Counted from the first letter of the stretch, positions 1 to 4,447 are shown. The stretch is 5,962 nt of DNA from Nanobdellota archaeon (GCA_030018575.1 JASEIA010000039.1:1-5962), one strand, 5' to 3'. A program made the numbers and translations. The notes: generated from the letters alone by a model not told the origin.

Positions 1-132
1 AGTTCCAGGCGGTGTTCCCGGTGGTGGTGTTCCAGGCGGAGTTTTTCTCCTGCCCCATGTCCATGGCTTCCACCATCTTCTTGAACCCTTTGGTTTTTTT
101 GGCCCAGGAGGAGTTCCAGGCGGTGTTCCCGG
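1..132 (-). repeat. Direct repeats encoding PPGT units in the membrane-protein tail
   Basis: A 21-bp block is identical at 1-21 and 112-132, and its 11-bp core GTTCCAGGCGG occurs a third time at 29-39. Each encodes Pro-Pro-Gly-Thr on the minus strand. Near-perfect DNA identity rather than mere codon similarity suggests recent local duplication, so the tail length may vary between strains. Confidence 0.7.
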
Positions 133-846
133 CCCTTTAGGAATATTAATCTTTACTTTAGGCTCTCTCCTGAACCTGTCCTTTATCCTGCCCCACAAGC
201 CGGGACCTTTTACCTTGCCGCCCACATCGCCTATTTTAATACCTCCTTGTTCGTCCCCTTTTCCTCCTCTCGTGAAAAGCCATATGAAAAATGCCACAAC
301 CACTGCGGCTATAACCCATACATACCAGTACCGCCCTATGGCGCCAAACTTGTAGCTCATGTCTTCCCAGAACTCGCCCCTTAATCCAATGGAGCGCGCA
401 AAGCTAGGAAAGCCTTTCATCTGGAAAACAGCAAACAGCAATACAAGATAAGCAATAACAACAAAAATCCATTTCTTCTTAGTGTCTTCTTTCAGGAAGA
501 TAGTGACAATCGCATAAGGCAATAAAGCCAGCGCGGCAACCCAAATCAAAGTGCCGAGCCCTGCAACCCATACCTCAGGCATGAACTTCATTCCAATCAA
601 AGCCAATAAAGCAGCAACCAAAGTGCCCATTCTTGAATGCTCTTCAGGAAATACCTTTTTTGCGCCAAGAGACAGGAATGCAAACAATATGATAAACAAT
701 CCTAATTTTGTAAAAATTCCGCCGCCGGTTGTAGCCCCAAATAATACTTCAACGCCCTGCGAAATAAGCCCTTCGTCAGCTGCAGAAACAAGCGGGATTA
801 ATGCAAGAACAGAAGTTCCAATAGTTATTGCTTTCAAGGCTTTCAT
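1..846 (-). CDS. Multi-pass membrane protein with signal peptide and Pro/Gly-rich basic tail (3' part outside window)
   Basis: An open frame runs from ATG at 846 to the left edge without a stop, giving 282 residues of a longer protein. Residues 1-22 form a signal peptide (MKALKAITIG..., likely cut after VSA). Hydrophobic helices follow at about 46-62, 73-94, 97-117, 125-142 and 173-192. After the last helix the chain is strongly basic, with a Trp/Lys/Arg patch (SRRWWKPWTWGRR, 255-267) and repeated PPGT units at 239-248 and 269-282. The positive tail suggests it lies in the cytoplasm. Residues 46-116 align with the membrane protein encoded at 3064-3564 (shared FPE, P..W, LG...WV and LPY.IV), so the two are paralogues. 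The ATG lies about 31 bp from a TATA box, supporting this start. I know of no assigned function; a small envelope or secretion-related membrane component is only a guess. The gene is real; its role is unknown. Confidence 0.88.
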   Translation of the reverse strand, partial: MKALKAITIGTSVLALIPLVSAADEGLISQGVEVLFGATTGGGIFTKLGLFIILFAFLSLGAKKVFPEEHSRMGTLVAALLALIGMKFMPEVWVAGLGTLIWVAALALLPYAIVTIFLKEDTKKKWIFVVIAYLVLLFAVFQMKGFPSFARSIGLRGEFWEDMSYKFGAIGRYWYVWVIAAVVVAFFIWLFTRGGKGDEQGGIKIGDVGGKVKGPGLWGRIKDRFRREPKVKINIPKGPGTPPGTPPGPKKPKGSRRWWKPWTWGRRKTPPGTPPPGTPPGT

Positions 847-871
847 TTTACTGATATAGATATATTGTTTA

Positions 872-887
872 GGTTTTTAAAGGTTTC
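872..887 (-). promoter_or_regulatory. BRE/TATA promoter of the left-edge membrane gene
   Basis: On the minus strand this reads GAAACCTTTAAAAACC, with a purine-rich BRE followed by a TTTAAAAA TATA box. The TATA centre is about 31 bp upstream of the ATG at 846, so transcription should begin at or just before the start codon and the mRNA should be leaderless or nearly so. No Shine-Dalgarno sequence is seen before the ATG. Confidence 0.6.
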
Positions 888-914
888 AGTTTTGCAGAAT
901 CCATAACCAATAGG

Positions 915-921
915 TTTATAA
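915..921 (+). promoter_or_regulatory. TATA box of the 35-residue small ORF
   Basis: TTTATAA is centred about 40 bp upstream of the ATG at 958. Transcription would start near 943-945, leaving a leader of about 14 nt that contains AGGTAA (946-951), a weak Shine-Dalgarno match. It lies back to back with the promoter of the minus-strand membrane gene; the two boxes are about 40 bp apart. Confidence 0.45.
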
Positions 922-957
922 GCCTAAAAGTTGAAAGAAAATAACAGGTAAATAACC

Positions 958-1065
958 ATGTCAAGGCAAAGATTAAACAGGAAGATACAGGAAGTAAGGG
1001 ATATCATACTCAGCGTCAGGAATGATCCTGTTGCAATGAAGGAATTAAAAAAGCTGCATCTTTGA
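958..1065 (+). CDS. Small basic protein of 35 residues, unknown function
   Basis: ATG at 958 opens a 35-codon frame ending in TGA at 1063-1065. The product starts MSRQRLNRKIQEVRD and ends DPVAMKELKKLHL. It is highly charged and looks mostly alpha-helical, with no membrane segment. Three things favour a real gene: a TATA box at 915-921, a weak Shine-Dalgarno AGGTAA, and a T6 run right after the stop. It is convergent with the broken PIN gene and overlaps its 3' end by 21 bp, so it is not placed like a usual upstream VapB-type antitoxin. The short length makes a chance frame possible. Homology to small DPANN proteins would settle it. Function unknown. Confidence 0.42.
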   Translation: MSRQRLNRKIQEVRDIILSVRNDPVAMKELKKLHL

Positions 1066-1551
1066 CTTTTTTAATATGGAATAACCAATAAAATTAGGCG
1101 TTCTCAGGTTGTGCTTCAAGTTTACAATATTGTATGCCGTCAGCGCACCCGCGGATTTCAGGCTTTTATTGTCTTCTGAATAAAGGATATCTATCCCTTT
1201 CAGCGCTGCGCAGGCAGAAATTTTCAAGTCATTTATAATTGCCTTCTGCCCCAGATTACCGCCCTGCCTTTGGTATTCAGAAAAATATTATTTCGCAAGA
1301 GATTTTATAGCTTTGTCTTCAACAATAATTCTGCCTTTTACAAGCTTATCATAGAGGTTAAGCATTTGCACTCTCAAATTTTTGGATCTAACGTTCTTTT
1401 TTACAGAAGTGTTCCTCAATTCATCGCGTATAAGCCGGAAATTATGTATTATAAACTTTTCATCCTTTATTATTTCTTCCGCAAGGCGCAAACCCTCATA
1501 ATCCTCAAAGAATCTGCCGTATATGCATGTGTCAAGCAGGACATGTACCAT
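1045..1551 (-). pseudogene. PIN-domain ribonuclease gene interrupted by one in-frame TAA
   Basis: One minus-strand frame runs from ATG at 1551 to TAA at 1045-1047 (168 codons before the final stop), broken only by TAA at 1288-1290, codon 88. The parts read MVHVLLDTCIYGRFFEDY... and, after the stop, YFSEYQRQGGNLGQ...; they are in the same frame, so no frameshift is involved. All four acidic residues expected of a PIN nuclease are present: D7 (LLDTCIYGRF), E44 (IRDELR), D108 (NDLKISA) and D127 (SEDNKSL). The ending NLRTPNFIGYS also matches an archaeal PIN family I recall. PIN proteins are metal-dependent ribonucleases, often VapC-like toxins. A GAA-to-TAA change would explain the break, since an acidic or other residue is expected in LAK-x-YFSEY. 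The product stops at residue 87 and lacks two catalytic aspartates. The promoter is intact, so the mutation looks recent, or it is a consensus error. No antitoxin gene lies upstream. Confidence 0.85.
1066..1072 (+). terminator. T-run terminator after the small ORF
   Basis: A C followed by six T residues starts one base after the TGA of the small ORF. Archaeal RNA polymerase commonly terminates at such U-tracts without a hairpin. The position fits the end of a short transcript starting near 945. Confidence 0.35.
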
Positions 1552-1573
1552 TAAAAGATGATAGGAAGAAAGA

Positions 1574-1590
1574 GCTTATAATCTTTTCCG
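1574..1590 (-). promoter_or_regulatory. BRE/TATA promoter of the PIN gene
   Basis: On the minus strand this reads CGGAAAAGATTATAAGC: a BRE-like GGAAAAG followed by a TTATAA box centred about 28 bp upstream of the ATG at 1551. This fixes that ATG as the start and implies a leaderless message. The intact promoter suggests the nonsense mutation has not been followed by decay of the control region. Confidence 0.55.
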
Positions 1591-1729
1591 CCACTAAGCT
1601 TCGTGATACCGAATGAGATTAGCTGAAAGGAGCCTGCTTTTTTACTTATTTGGTCTCACTATGGCGAATTAAGGCATTATTCGGGATTTTATAAAAATTA
1701 GCCAAACAAAGGTATGCCTTTTTGCTTTC

Positions 1730-1772
1730 CCCTCGTCGGGATAAAGTGATTCGGCATCACGCAAAGCGAGGG
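1730..1772. repeat. Nested palindrome, possible REP-like element or structured RNA
   Basis: Outer arms CCCTCG (1730-1735) and CGAGGG (1767-1772) pair perfectly and can extend by TT/AA past a bulged C. Inside them GTGAT (1746-1750) and ATCAC (1756-1760) close a five-base loop TCGGC. The internal loop is 10 nt on one side and 6 nt on the other. TTTGC (1721-1725) and GCAAA (1761-1765) offer an alternative pairing. The stretch is richer in GC than its flanks. The layout recalls interspersed palindromic units, but only one copy is visible here. Confidence 0.4.
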
Positions 1773-1850
1773 AACCAACGAACAGGGTTTCAGCTTTGCT
1801 TAAAGCATCAAGAGCTAATTTCAAGGCTGATTTTTATCAAAAGCAGCCCC

Positions 1851-1909
1851 TATTATTAGTTTCCATTTTGAAACTGATAAGCATATTATTAGTTCTCGTT
1901 TAGAAAATG
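1851..1909. repeat. Diverged 33-bp direct repeat, two copies
   Basis: TATTATTAGTT occurs at 1851-1861 and again at 1884-1894, a 33-bp step. After each copy the sequence stays partly alike (TTT, GAAA and TG at the same offsets) for about 15 more bases. Only the first copy keeps the hairpin symmetry, so the second looks like a decayed duplicate. Confidence 0.4.
1853..1880. repeat. 11-bp hairpin with 6-nt loop
   Basis: TTATTAGTTTC pairs with GAAACTGATAA across a CATTTT loop; ten pairs are Watson-Crick and one is G-T. It lies downstream of the nucleotidyltransferase gene on the minus strand, so it could be a 3' UTR structure or part of a separate RNA. Its left arm is partly duplicated 33 bp away at 1884-1894. 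Confidence 0.5.
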
Positions 1910-1973
1910 TAGTGCCTTTTCATTGGAGGGGCCAAAAGCTTATCATCTCCTTAAAATATTCATCTGCTGAGAA

Positions 1974-2567
1974 TTATCCTGAGCCGCCTGCCAGATTGCT
2001 TTCAGCATAAATTCTCCTGAAATTATAATCCGCTTTCCACGTATCAAAAAAGGAGCGCGCATTTTCAACATATTCATTCGGGACAACCAGCACTCCCCTG
2101 CCAATTCTTTTTGCGTGTATGTCCTTAAGAAAGCTCTCCCTGCCCCCCGTGCCGTTCATTGCATGCGAGAATATCTGCTTTTGCGATGAAGAAATCGCCC
2201 CAAGCTTATATTCTGCGAGAACAAAAGTATCCATGCCCATCAGCCTTGCGACAAATTCCCTGTTCCTGATGCTGTACCCCTCATGCAGTATGCTTTTCCA
2301 TAACTCCCTGTCGACAAGCATGAGCGCAAACTGCGTACGCGTGAAATGCGCTGATAATCCTGCCTCTTTTTTAAGAAAGGCAGATATTTCATCAGCCATG
2401 ATGCTGTTTTCTTTTGCCATGCAGAGGCAAATATCAATATCTCCGGGAATATCCTTGCCCTTGACAAATGAGCCGAATACAAATATGTCTTCAAGCCCTT
2501 CGCGCTTAATGAATCTTCCAAGCCCTTCAAGCAGCTTTTGCCTTTTCCTTGACTGCATTTGCTCCAT
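1974..2567 (-). CDS. Nucleotidyltransferase-domain protein (polymerase-beta / MNT type) with C-terminal extension
   Basis: 197 residues. The N-terminal third is a minimal nucleotidyltransferase domain: FVFGSFVKG (30-37) holds the Gly-Ser of the nucleotide-binding turn (G32, S33), and GDIDI (42-46) gives the metal-binding D43 and D45, a GS-x9-DxD spacing. The third acidic residue is not obvious. AHFTRTQFALMLVD (73-86) and LHEGYSIRN (94-102) complete the domain. The C-terminal half (about 108-197) includes QIFSHAMNG and IGRGVLVVPNEY, a pattern I recall in archaeal nucleotidyltransferases paired with small helical proteins. Such enzymes transfer a nucleotide, for example AMP, to a protein or small molecule; MNT antitoxins AMPylate HEPN partners. 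The start overlaps the upstream HEPN-like gene by 41 nt, so the two are co-transcribed and probably translationally coupled. ATG at 2558 (M4) is an alternative start. The fold is well supported; the target is inferred. Confidence 0.85.
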   Translation of the reverse strand: MEQMQSRKRQKLLEGLGRFIKREGLEDIFVFGSFVKGKDIPGDIDICLCMAKENSIMADEISAFLKKEAGLSAHFTRTQFALMLVDRELWKSILHEGYSIRNREFVARLMGMDTFVLAEYKLGAISSSQKQIFSHAMNGTGGRESFLKDIHAKRIGRGVLVVPNEYVENARSFFDTWKADYNFRRIYAESNLAGGSG

Positions 2568-2862
2568 CTTTTACCTTTTTCACATCATCTTTGGTTACAA
2601 CCTGCGAATAGCTCTTCCTGTAAACTGCAAACAATGGGCTTGCAATTTTATAAATATCAGGAAAGAATCTTTGAAGCATTTCATACCTTTCTGTGTGGTT
2701 TGAAGGCACTTTCAAAGTCTTGTCATATAAAAGCAGGTCGCATCCTTCAACAAGCGCCTTGAAATAAAGGGTAAGCGCCGCGCGAAGCCTTTGCTTGCCC
2801 TCATTGTCTTTTGCTGAAGCTATATATTCTTCCAGCGCATCGATTATAACTTTCCTGCCCAT
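2527..2862 (-). CDS. Small helical HEPN-like protein, partner of the nucleotidyltransferase
   Basis: 111 residues, apparently all alpha-helical and soluble. The core RAALTLYFKALVEGCDLLLYD (27-47) followed by LKVPSNHTER (50-59) resembles a HEPN helix pair: a helix ending at a small-residue turn, then a PxxH segment. PDIYKIASPLFAVYRKSYS (68-86) and a Lys/Ala-rich C-terminal helix follow. The RX4-6H motif of ribonucleolytic HEPN toxins is not visible (R82 KSYSQ has no His), so a nuclease role is doubtful; it may be a non-catalytic substrate-binding or adaptor HEPN. It is the first gene of an operon, its 3' end overlapping the nucleotidyltransferase by 41 nt, as HEPN/MNT pairs are usually arranged. 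The ATG at 2862 is about 27 bp from a TATA box and touches a palindromic operator, which suggests repression, perhaps autoregulation. The HEPN assignment rests on pattern and context only. Confidence 0.7.
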   Translation of the reverse strand: MGRKVIIDALEEYIASAKDNEGKQRLRAALTLYFKALVEGCDLLLYDKTLKVPSNHTERYEMLQRFFPDIYKIASPLFAVYRKSYSQVVTKDDVKKVKDGANAVKEKAKAA

Positions 2863-2876
2863 ATCAATATATGACA
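2862..2876. promoter_or_regulatory. Operator 1 (TATCA-ATATA-TGACA), over the start site
   Basis: An imperfect palindrome with 5-bp arms and a 5-bp spacer; one arm base departs from TGTCA. It ends on the first base of the HEPN-like ATG and covers the predicted transcription start, a classic repressor position. It is one of three sites at 38-bp steps. Confidence 0.55.
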
Positions 2877-2884
2877 GGATAGGA

Positions 2885-2899
2885 GTATTTAAGCTTTTC
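2885..2899 (-). promoter_or_regulatory. BRE/TATA promoter of the HEPN-like/nucleotidyltransferase operon
   Basis: The minus strand reads GAAAAGCTTAAATAC, a BRE followed by a TATA box centred about 27 bp upstream of the ATG at 2862. It lies wholly within the 23-bp gap between operators 1 and 2, so a protein on either site would contact or block TBP/TFB. Confidence 0.6.
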
Positions 2900-2914
2900 T
2901 GTCAATTAATGACA
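2900..2914. promoter_or_regulatory. Operator 2 (TGTCA-ATTAA-TGACA), abutting the BRE
   Basis: A perfect palindrome with 5-bp arms directly upstream of the BRE/TATA, starting exactly 38 bp from operator 1. A regulator here could hinder TFB binding, or recruit it if it acts as an activator. Confidence 0.62.
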
Positions 2915-2937
2915 AATAAGCCCATTATAACCTACAT

Positions 2938-2952
2938 TGTCAATATGTGACA
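2938..2952. promoter_or_regulatory. Operator 3 (TGTCA-ATATG-TGACA), upstream site
   Basis: A perfect palindrome whose arms extend to 6 bp (TTGTCA/TGACAA, 2937-2953). It starts exactly 38 bp from operator 2 and matches operator 1 at 13 of 15 positions. No plus-strand gene begins nearby, so all three sites probably serve the minus-strand operon. Confidence 0.6.
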
Positions 2953-2986
2953 AAAACAGAAATCAAGCCGCCTTTTTGTTTGCTGC

Positions 2987-3001
2987 AAGCCAATTTGGCT
3001 T
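2987..3001. repeat. 15-bp palindrome AAGCCAA-T-TTGGCTT
   Basis: Perfect 7-bp arms around a single T, between the operator array and the 3' end of the membrane gene at 3064. It could be a further protein-binding site. It is unlike the TGTCA sites. With a one-base centre it is a poor RNA hairpin. Confidence 0.4.
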
Positions 3002-3009
3002 CCCACAAG

Positions 3010-3060
3010 CTGCCAGCCACGTACTGCAGGCAACCTGCTGCGTTAAAGAAACTGCCAGCC
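3010..3060. repeat. Hairpin and 9-bp direct repeat downstream of the 5-TM gene
   Basis: CTGCCAGCC occurs at 3010-3018 and 3052-3060. Between them GCAGG (3026-3030) and CCTGC (3034-3038) form a short stem with a CAA loop. This would lie in the 3' UTR of the minus-strand membrane gene ending at 3064. No clear T-run follows, so it is not a convincing terminator. Confidence 0.3.
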
Positions 3061-3063
3061 CGC

Positions 3064-3564
3064 TTACCTCTTCTTCTTTTTTACAAGCAAGGTAAGGGCG
3101 TACATTGCAACCAATGCCCCTACCACAACAGACTGCCACTGGTACAAAAACATCAGCCTTTTGGTGTCCTGCACAGCCTCAAATACAAGCCCGAATCCCC
3201 AGAATCCCAAAGACGCAATAAGCAGGTATATTCCAAAATAGGCAAGCGCAAGCATAGCCACCTTAATCAAAGTCCATTCATGCATAATTGCATCGACTAT
3301 AAGGTAAGGCAGAACAAGAACAGCCAATACCCAAAGCACTTTTCCCAGCGGCATAAGCCACGCTATGGGAGTCATCCTCACTGCAATCAACGCGACAATA
3401 AGCGAAAAGAGCGATATGGCAAACTTGCTTTCAGGGAAAATCCTTGTCGAGCCCCTGCTGAACAGCGCAAAAAGCAGGACAAAAAGGCAAAGCTTTACAA
3501 CAGCCTCATTCTCGTTTGCAATATTCCCGAAAACAGATGATATGAGCCACGTGAATCCTGACAT
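3064..3564 (-). CDS. Five-helix integral membrane protein, paralogue of the left-edge membrane protein
   Basis: 166 residues starting MSGFTWLISSVFGN at ATG 3564. A TTG five codons upstream is possible, but the ATG sits about 27 bp from a TATA box and suits a leaderless message. Hydrophobic helices lie at about 23-38, 50-71, 74-94, 100-126 and 144-161; the chain ends in KKKKR, which should be cytoplasmic. Residues 23-91 align with residues 46-115 of the protein encoded at 1-846: by eye about 28 identities with one gap, including KL.LF, FPE, P..W, LG...WV and LPY.IV. Unlike that paralogue it has no clear cleavable signal and no Pro/Gly tail. It is divergent from the pilin-like operon at 3676, so the two may share control. 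Family function unknown to me; an envelope or appendage-associated role is inferred from context alone. Confidence 0.87.
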   Translation of the reverse strand: MSGFTWLISSVFGNIANENEAVVKLCLFVLLFALFSRGSTRIFPESKFAISLFSLIVALIAVRMTPIAWLMPLGKVLWVLAVLVLPYLIVDAIMHEWTLIKVAMLALAYFGIYLLIASLGFWGFGLVFEAVQDTKRLMFLYQWQSVVVGALVAMYALTLLVKKKKR

Positions 3565-3586
3565 GCAATTTAAGTGCAAAAACAGA

Positions 3587-3597
3587 ATAATAAAGCT
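3587..3597 (-). promoter_or_regulatory. TATA box of the 166-residue membrane gene
   Basis: The minus strand reads GCTTTATTATT, centred about 27 bp upstream of the ATG at 3564. The spacing supports that ATG over the TTG at 3579 and implies no leader. Confidence 0.5.
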
Positions 3598-3643
3598 TTG
3601 GGTTAAGGAAAAAAGTGCCTTTGCCCATTGTCTTTTCCCATAA

Positions 3644-3652
3644 CTTTATATA
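3644..3652 (+). promoter_or_regulatory. TATA box of the pilin-like/secreted-protein operon
   Basis: CTTTATATA is centred about 28 bp upstream of the ATG at 3676. Transcription should start at that ATG, so the longer frame opening at 3628 would begin upstream of the promoter and cannot be the real start. Confidence 0.65.
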
Positions 3653-3675
3653 GGCAGCAATACTCTAAAATACCT

Positions 3676-4437
3676 ATGAATCCCAAAGGCCAAATCACCA
3701 TATTTGTCGTGCTGGGCATTGCGGTCATTGCCTTAGTAGCAATAGGCTATTACTTTGCTTCTTCATCGCAGGCATCCGCTGCTGAAACAGAAGCTGAAAT
3801 CGCGTCAAAGCTTCCTTCAGACGTGGCTAAAGTGAGAAAATCAGTTTCTGAATGCATCCAGTACACTCTTAAAGATGCAATAGTGCAGGCAGGGATGTTT
3901 GGAGGATATACAGAAGCCAGGGAAAATGCGCTTTTCACAGGCAATGATTTTGTGAATTATGCGATGGAAGGCAAGAAGAAAGCACTGCCTTTGATTGAAG
4001 AGGTGCAGAATAACATTGCCTCTTACATTGAAACATATGCGCCTGACTGCATTGGCATTGAAAATGACAAGTTCACGATAACGCTTCCCGCGCCAAAAGC
4101 AAAAGTTGACATAAGCAGCAAGAAAGTGTACGCAGAGGTTGAATACAGGATTGCATTGAAATCAGGGGACAGCACATTTACTTTGTCAGAGCCGTTTGCG
4201 GCTGAATCACCGGTAAGGTTCCTTGAGATATATAATGTGGCAGATAAGATAGCAAATAAGGCTGTTGAAAATCCTGAAAGCATTGATGTTGATTATCTGC
4301 TGACTTTGGGAGAGGAAGTAGACGTTATTCCGTTTGATGAGAAGAGCGTAATATACAGGATACTAGACAAGTCAGTCGCGCTTGACAGCGAGCTTGGAAC
4401 TGTGAACTTTGCAATGGTATTTGCAACAAAGGCATAG
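3676..4437 (+). CDS. Pilin-like single-pass surface protein of the DPANN KGQITIF type
   Basis: 253 residues from ATG 3676; the frame is open back to 3628, but the TATA box at 3644-3652 and the MNPKGQITIF start fix the shorter form. Residues 1-4 are a short positive leader, and 5-28 (QITIFVVLGI...GYYF) form one hydrophobic helix. KG followed by Q resembles class III (type IV pilin-like) signals, which a PibD/FlaK-type peptidase cuts before Q; the usual Glu at +5 is replaced by Phe, so cutting is uncertain. SECIQYTLKDAIVQAGMFGGY (58-78) matches a Cys...GGY block I recall in DPANN surface proteins. Cys60 and Cys125 may pair outside the cell. The rest is an exposed domain of mixed helix and strand. 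The stop overlaps the Shine-Dalgarno of the next gene, so the two are one operon. Probable role: membrane-anchored surface or appendage component; the exact function is unknown. Confidence 0.85.
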   Translation: MNPKGQITIFVVLGIAVIALVAIGYYFASSSQASAAETEAEIASKLPSDVAKVRKSVSECIQYTLKDAIVQAGMFGGYTEARENALFTGNDFVNYAMEGKKKALPLIEEVQNNIASYIETYAPDCIGIENDKFTITLPAPKAKVDISSKKVYAEVEYRIALKSGDSTFTLSEPFAAESPVRFLEIYNVADKIANKAVENPESIDVDYLLTLGEEVDVIPFDEKSVIYRILDKSVALDSELGTVNFAMVFATKA

Positions 4438-4441
4438 GAGG
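4437..4441 (+). promoter_or_regulatory. Strong Shine-Dalgarno GGAGG overlapping the upstream stop codon
   Basis: GGAGG shares its first G with the TAG stop (4435-4437) and is 6 nt before the ATG at 4448. The leaderless genes here lack such a site, so this internal cistron uses Shine-Dalgarno initiation and is likely translated in step with the pilin-like protein. Confidence 0.75.
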
Positions 4442-4447
4442 CAAAAA

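Larger units (their letters stand above)
1552..1973. other. Intergenic region rich in hairpins, no convincing gene
   Basis: About 420 bp between the PIN promoter and the 3' end of the nucleotidyltransferase gene. I see no tRNA, no recognisable small-RNA family and no convincing CDS. A minus-strand TTG frame of 51 codons (1669-1824) covers the hairpins and is weakly supported. It contains a two-armed palindrome at 1730-1772, a GCTTT/AAAGC hairpin at 1793-1806, a GGCTG/CAGCC pair at 1825-1848, a strong hairpin at 1853-1880 and a diverged 33-bp direct repeat at 1851-1909. A plus-strand TATA-like TTTATAAA lies at about 1688-1695. The density of pairing suggests a structured RNA or a palindromic repeat element, but neither can be named from sequence alone. 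Confidence 0.5.

Noticed and set aside
551..859. Plus-strand 102-residue frame
   Set aside because: It lies opposite the membrane gene at 1-846, whose signal peptide, helices and promoter are clear; the plus-strand product has no recognisable features.
1045..1227. A separate downstream gene starting at TTG 1227
   Set aside because: It is the second half of the PIN domain in the same frame; starting at 1227 would drop the catalytic D108, and no ribosome binding site precedes it.
1603..1640. Box C/D guide RNA (GTGATAC, AATGAGA, GCTGA)
   Set aside because: Box C departs from the RUGAUGA consensus at its end and the C-to-D spacing is too short for a C/D'/C'/D RNA.
1720..1785. H/ACA guide RNA
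   Set aside because: There is a stem with internal loop and a downstream ACA, but no kink-turn or K-loop motif and the ACA lies at an uncertain distance.
1669..1824. Minus-strand frame of 51 codons from TTG, product containing SLALRDAESLYPDEG
   Set aside because: It reads protein-like, but it starts at TTG without a Shine-Dalgarno site, lies entirely over the palindromes, and is preceded directly by TGA TAA. It is more likely a by-product of the repeat structure.
2119..2703. Plus-strand 194-residue frame
   Set aside because: Antisense of the nucleotidyltransferase and HEPN-like genes, both of which have recognisable motifs in the minus frame.
2862..2952. CRISPR array
   Set aside because: The repeated units are 15-bp palindromes with 23-bp gaps, only three copies, and the gap contents include a promoter; too short for a CRISPR repeat.
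2947..3540. Plus-strand 197-residue frame starting near operator 3
   Set aside because: Its Lys/Gln/Pro/His-rich product is the antisense of the five-helix membrane protein, and there is no Shine-Dalgarno site or well-placed TATA box.
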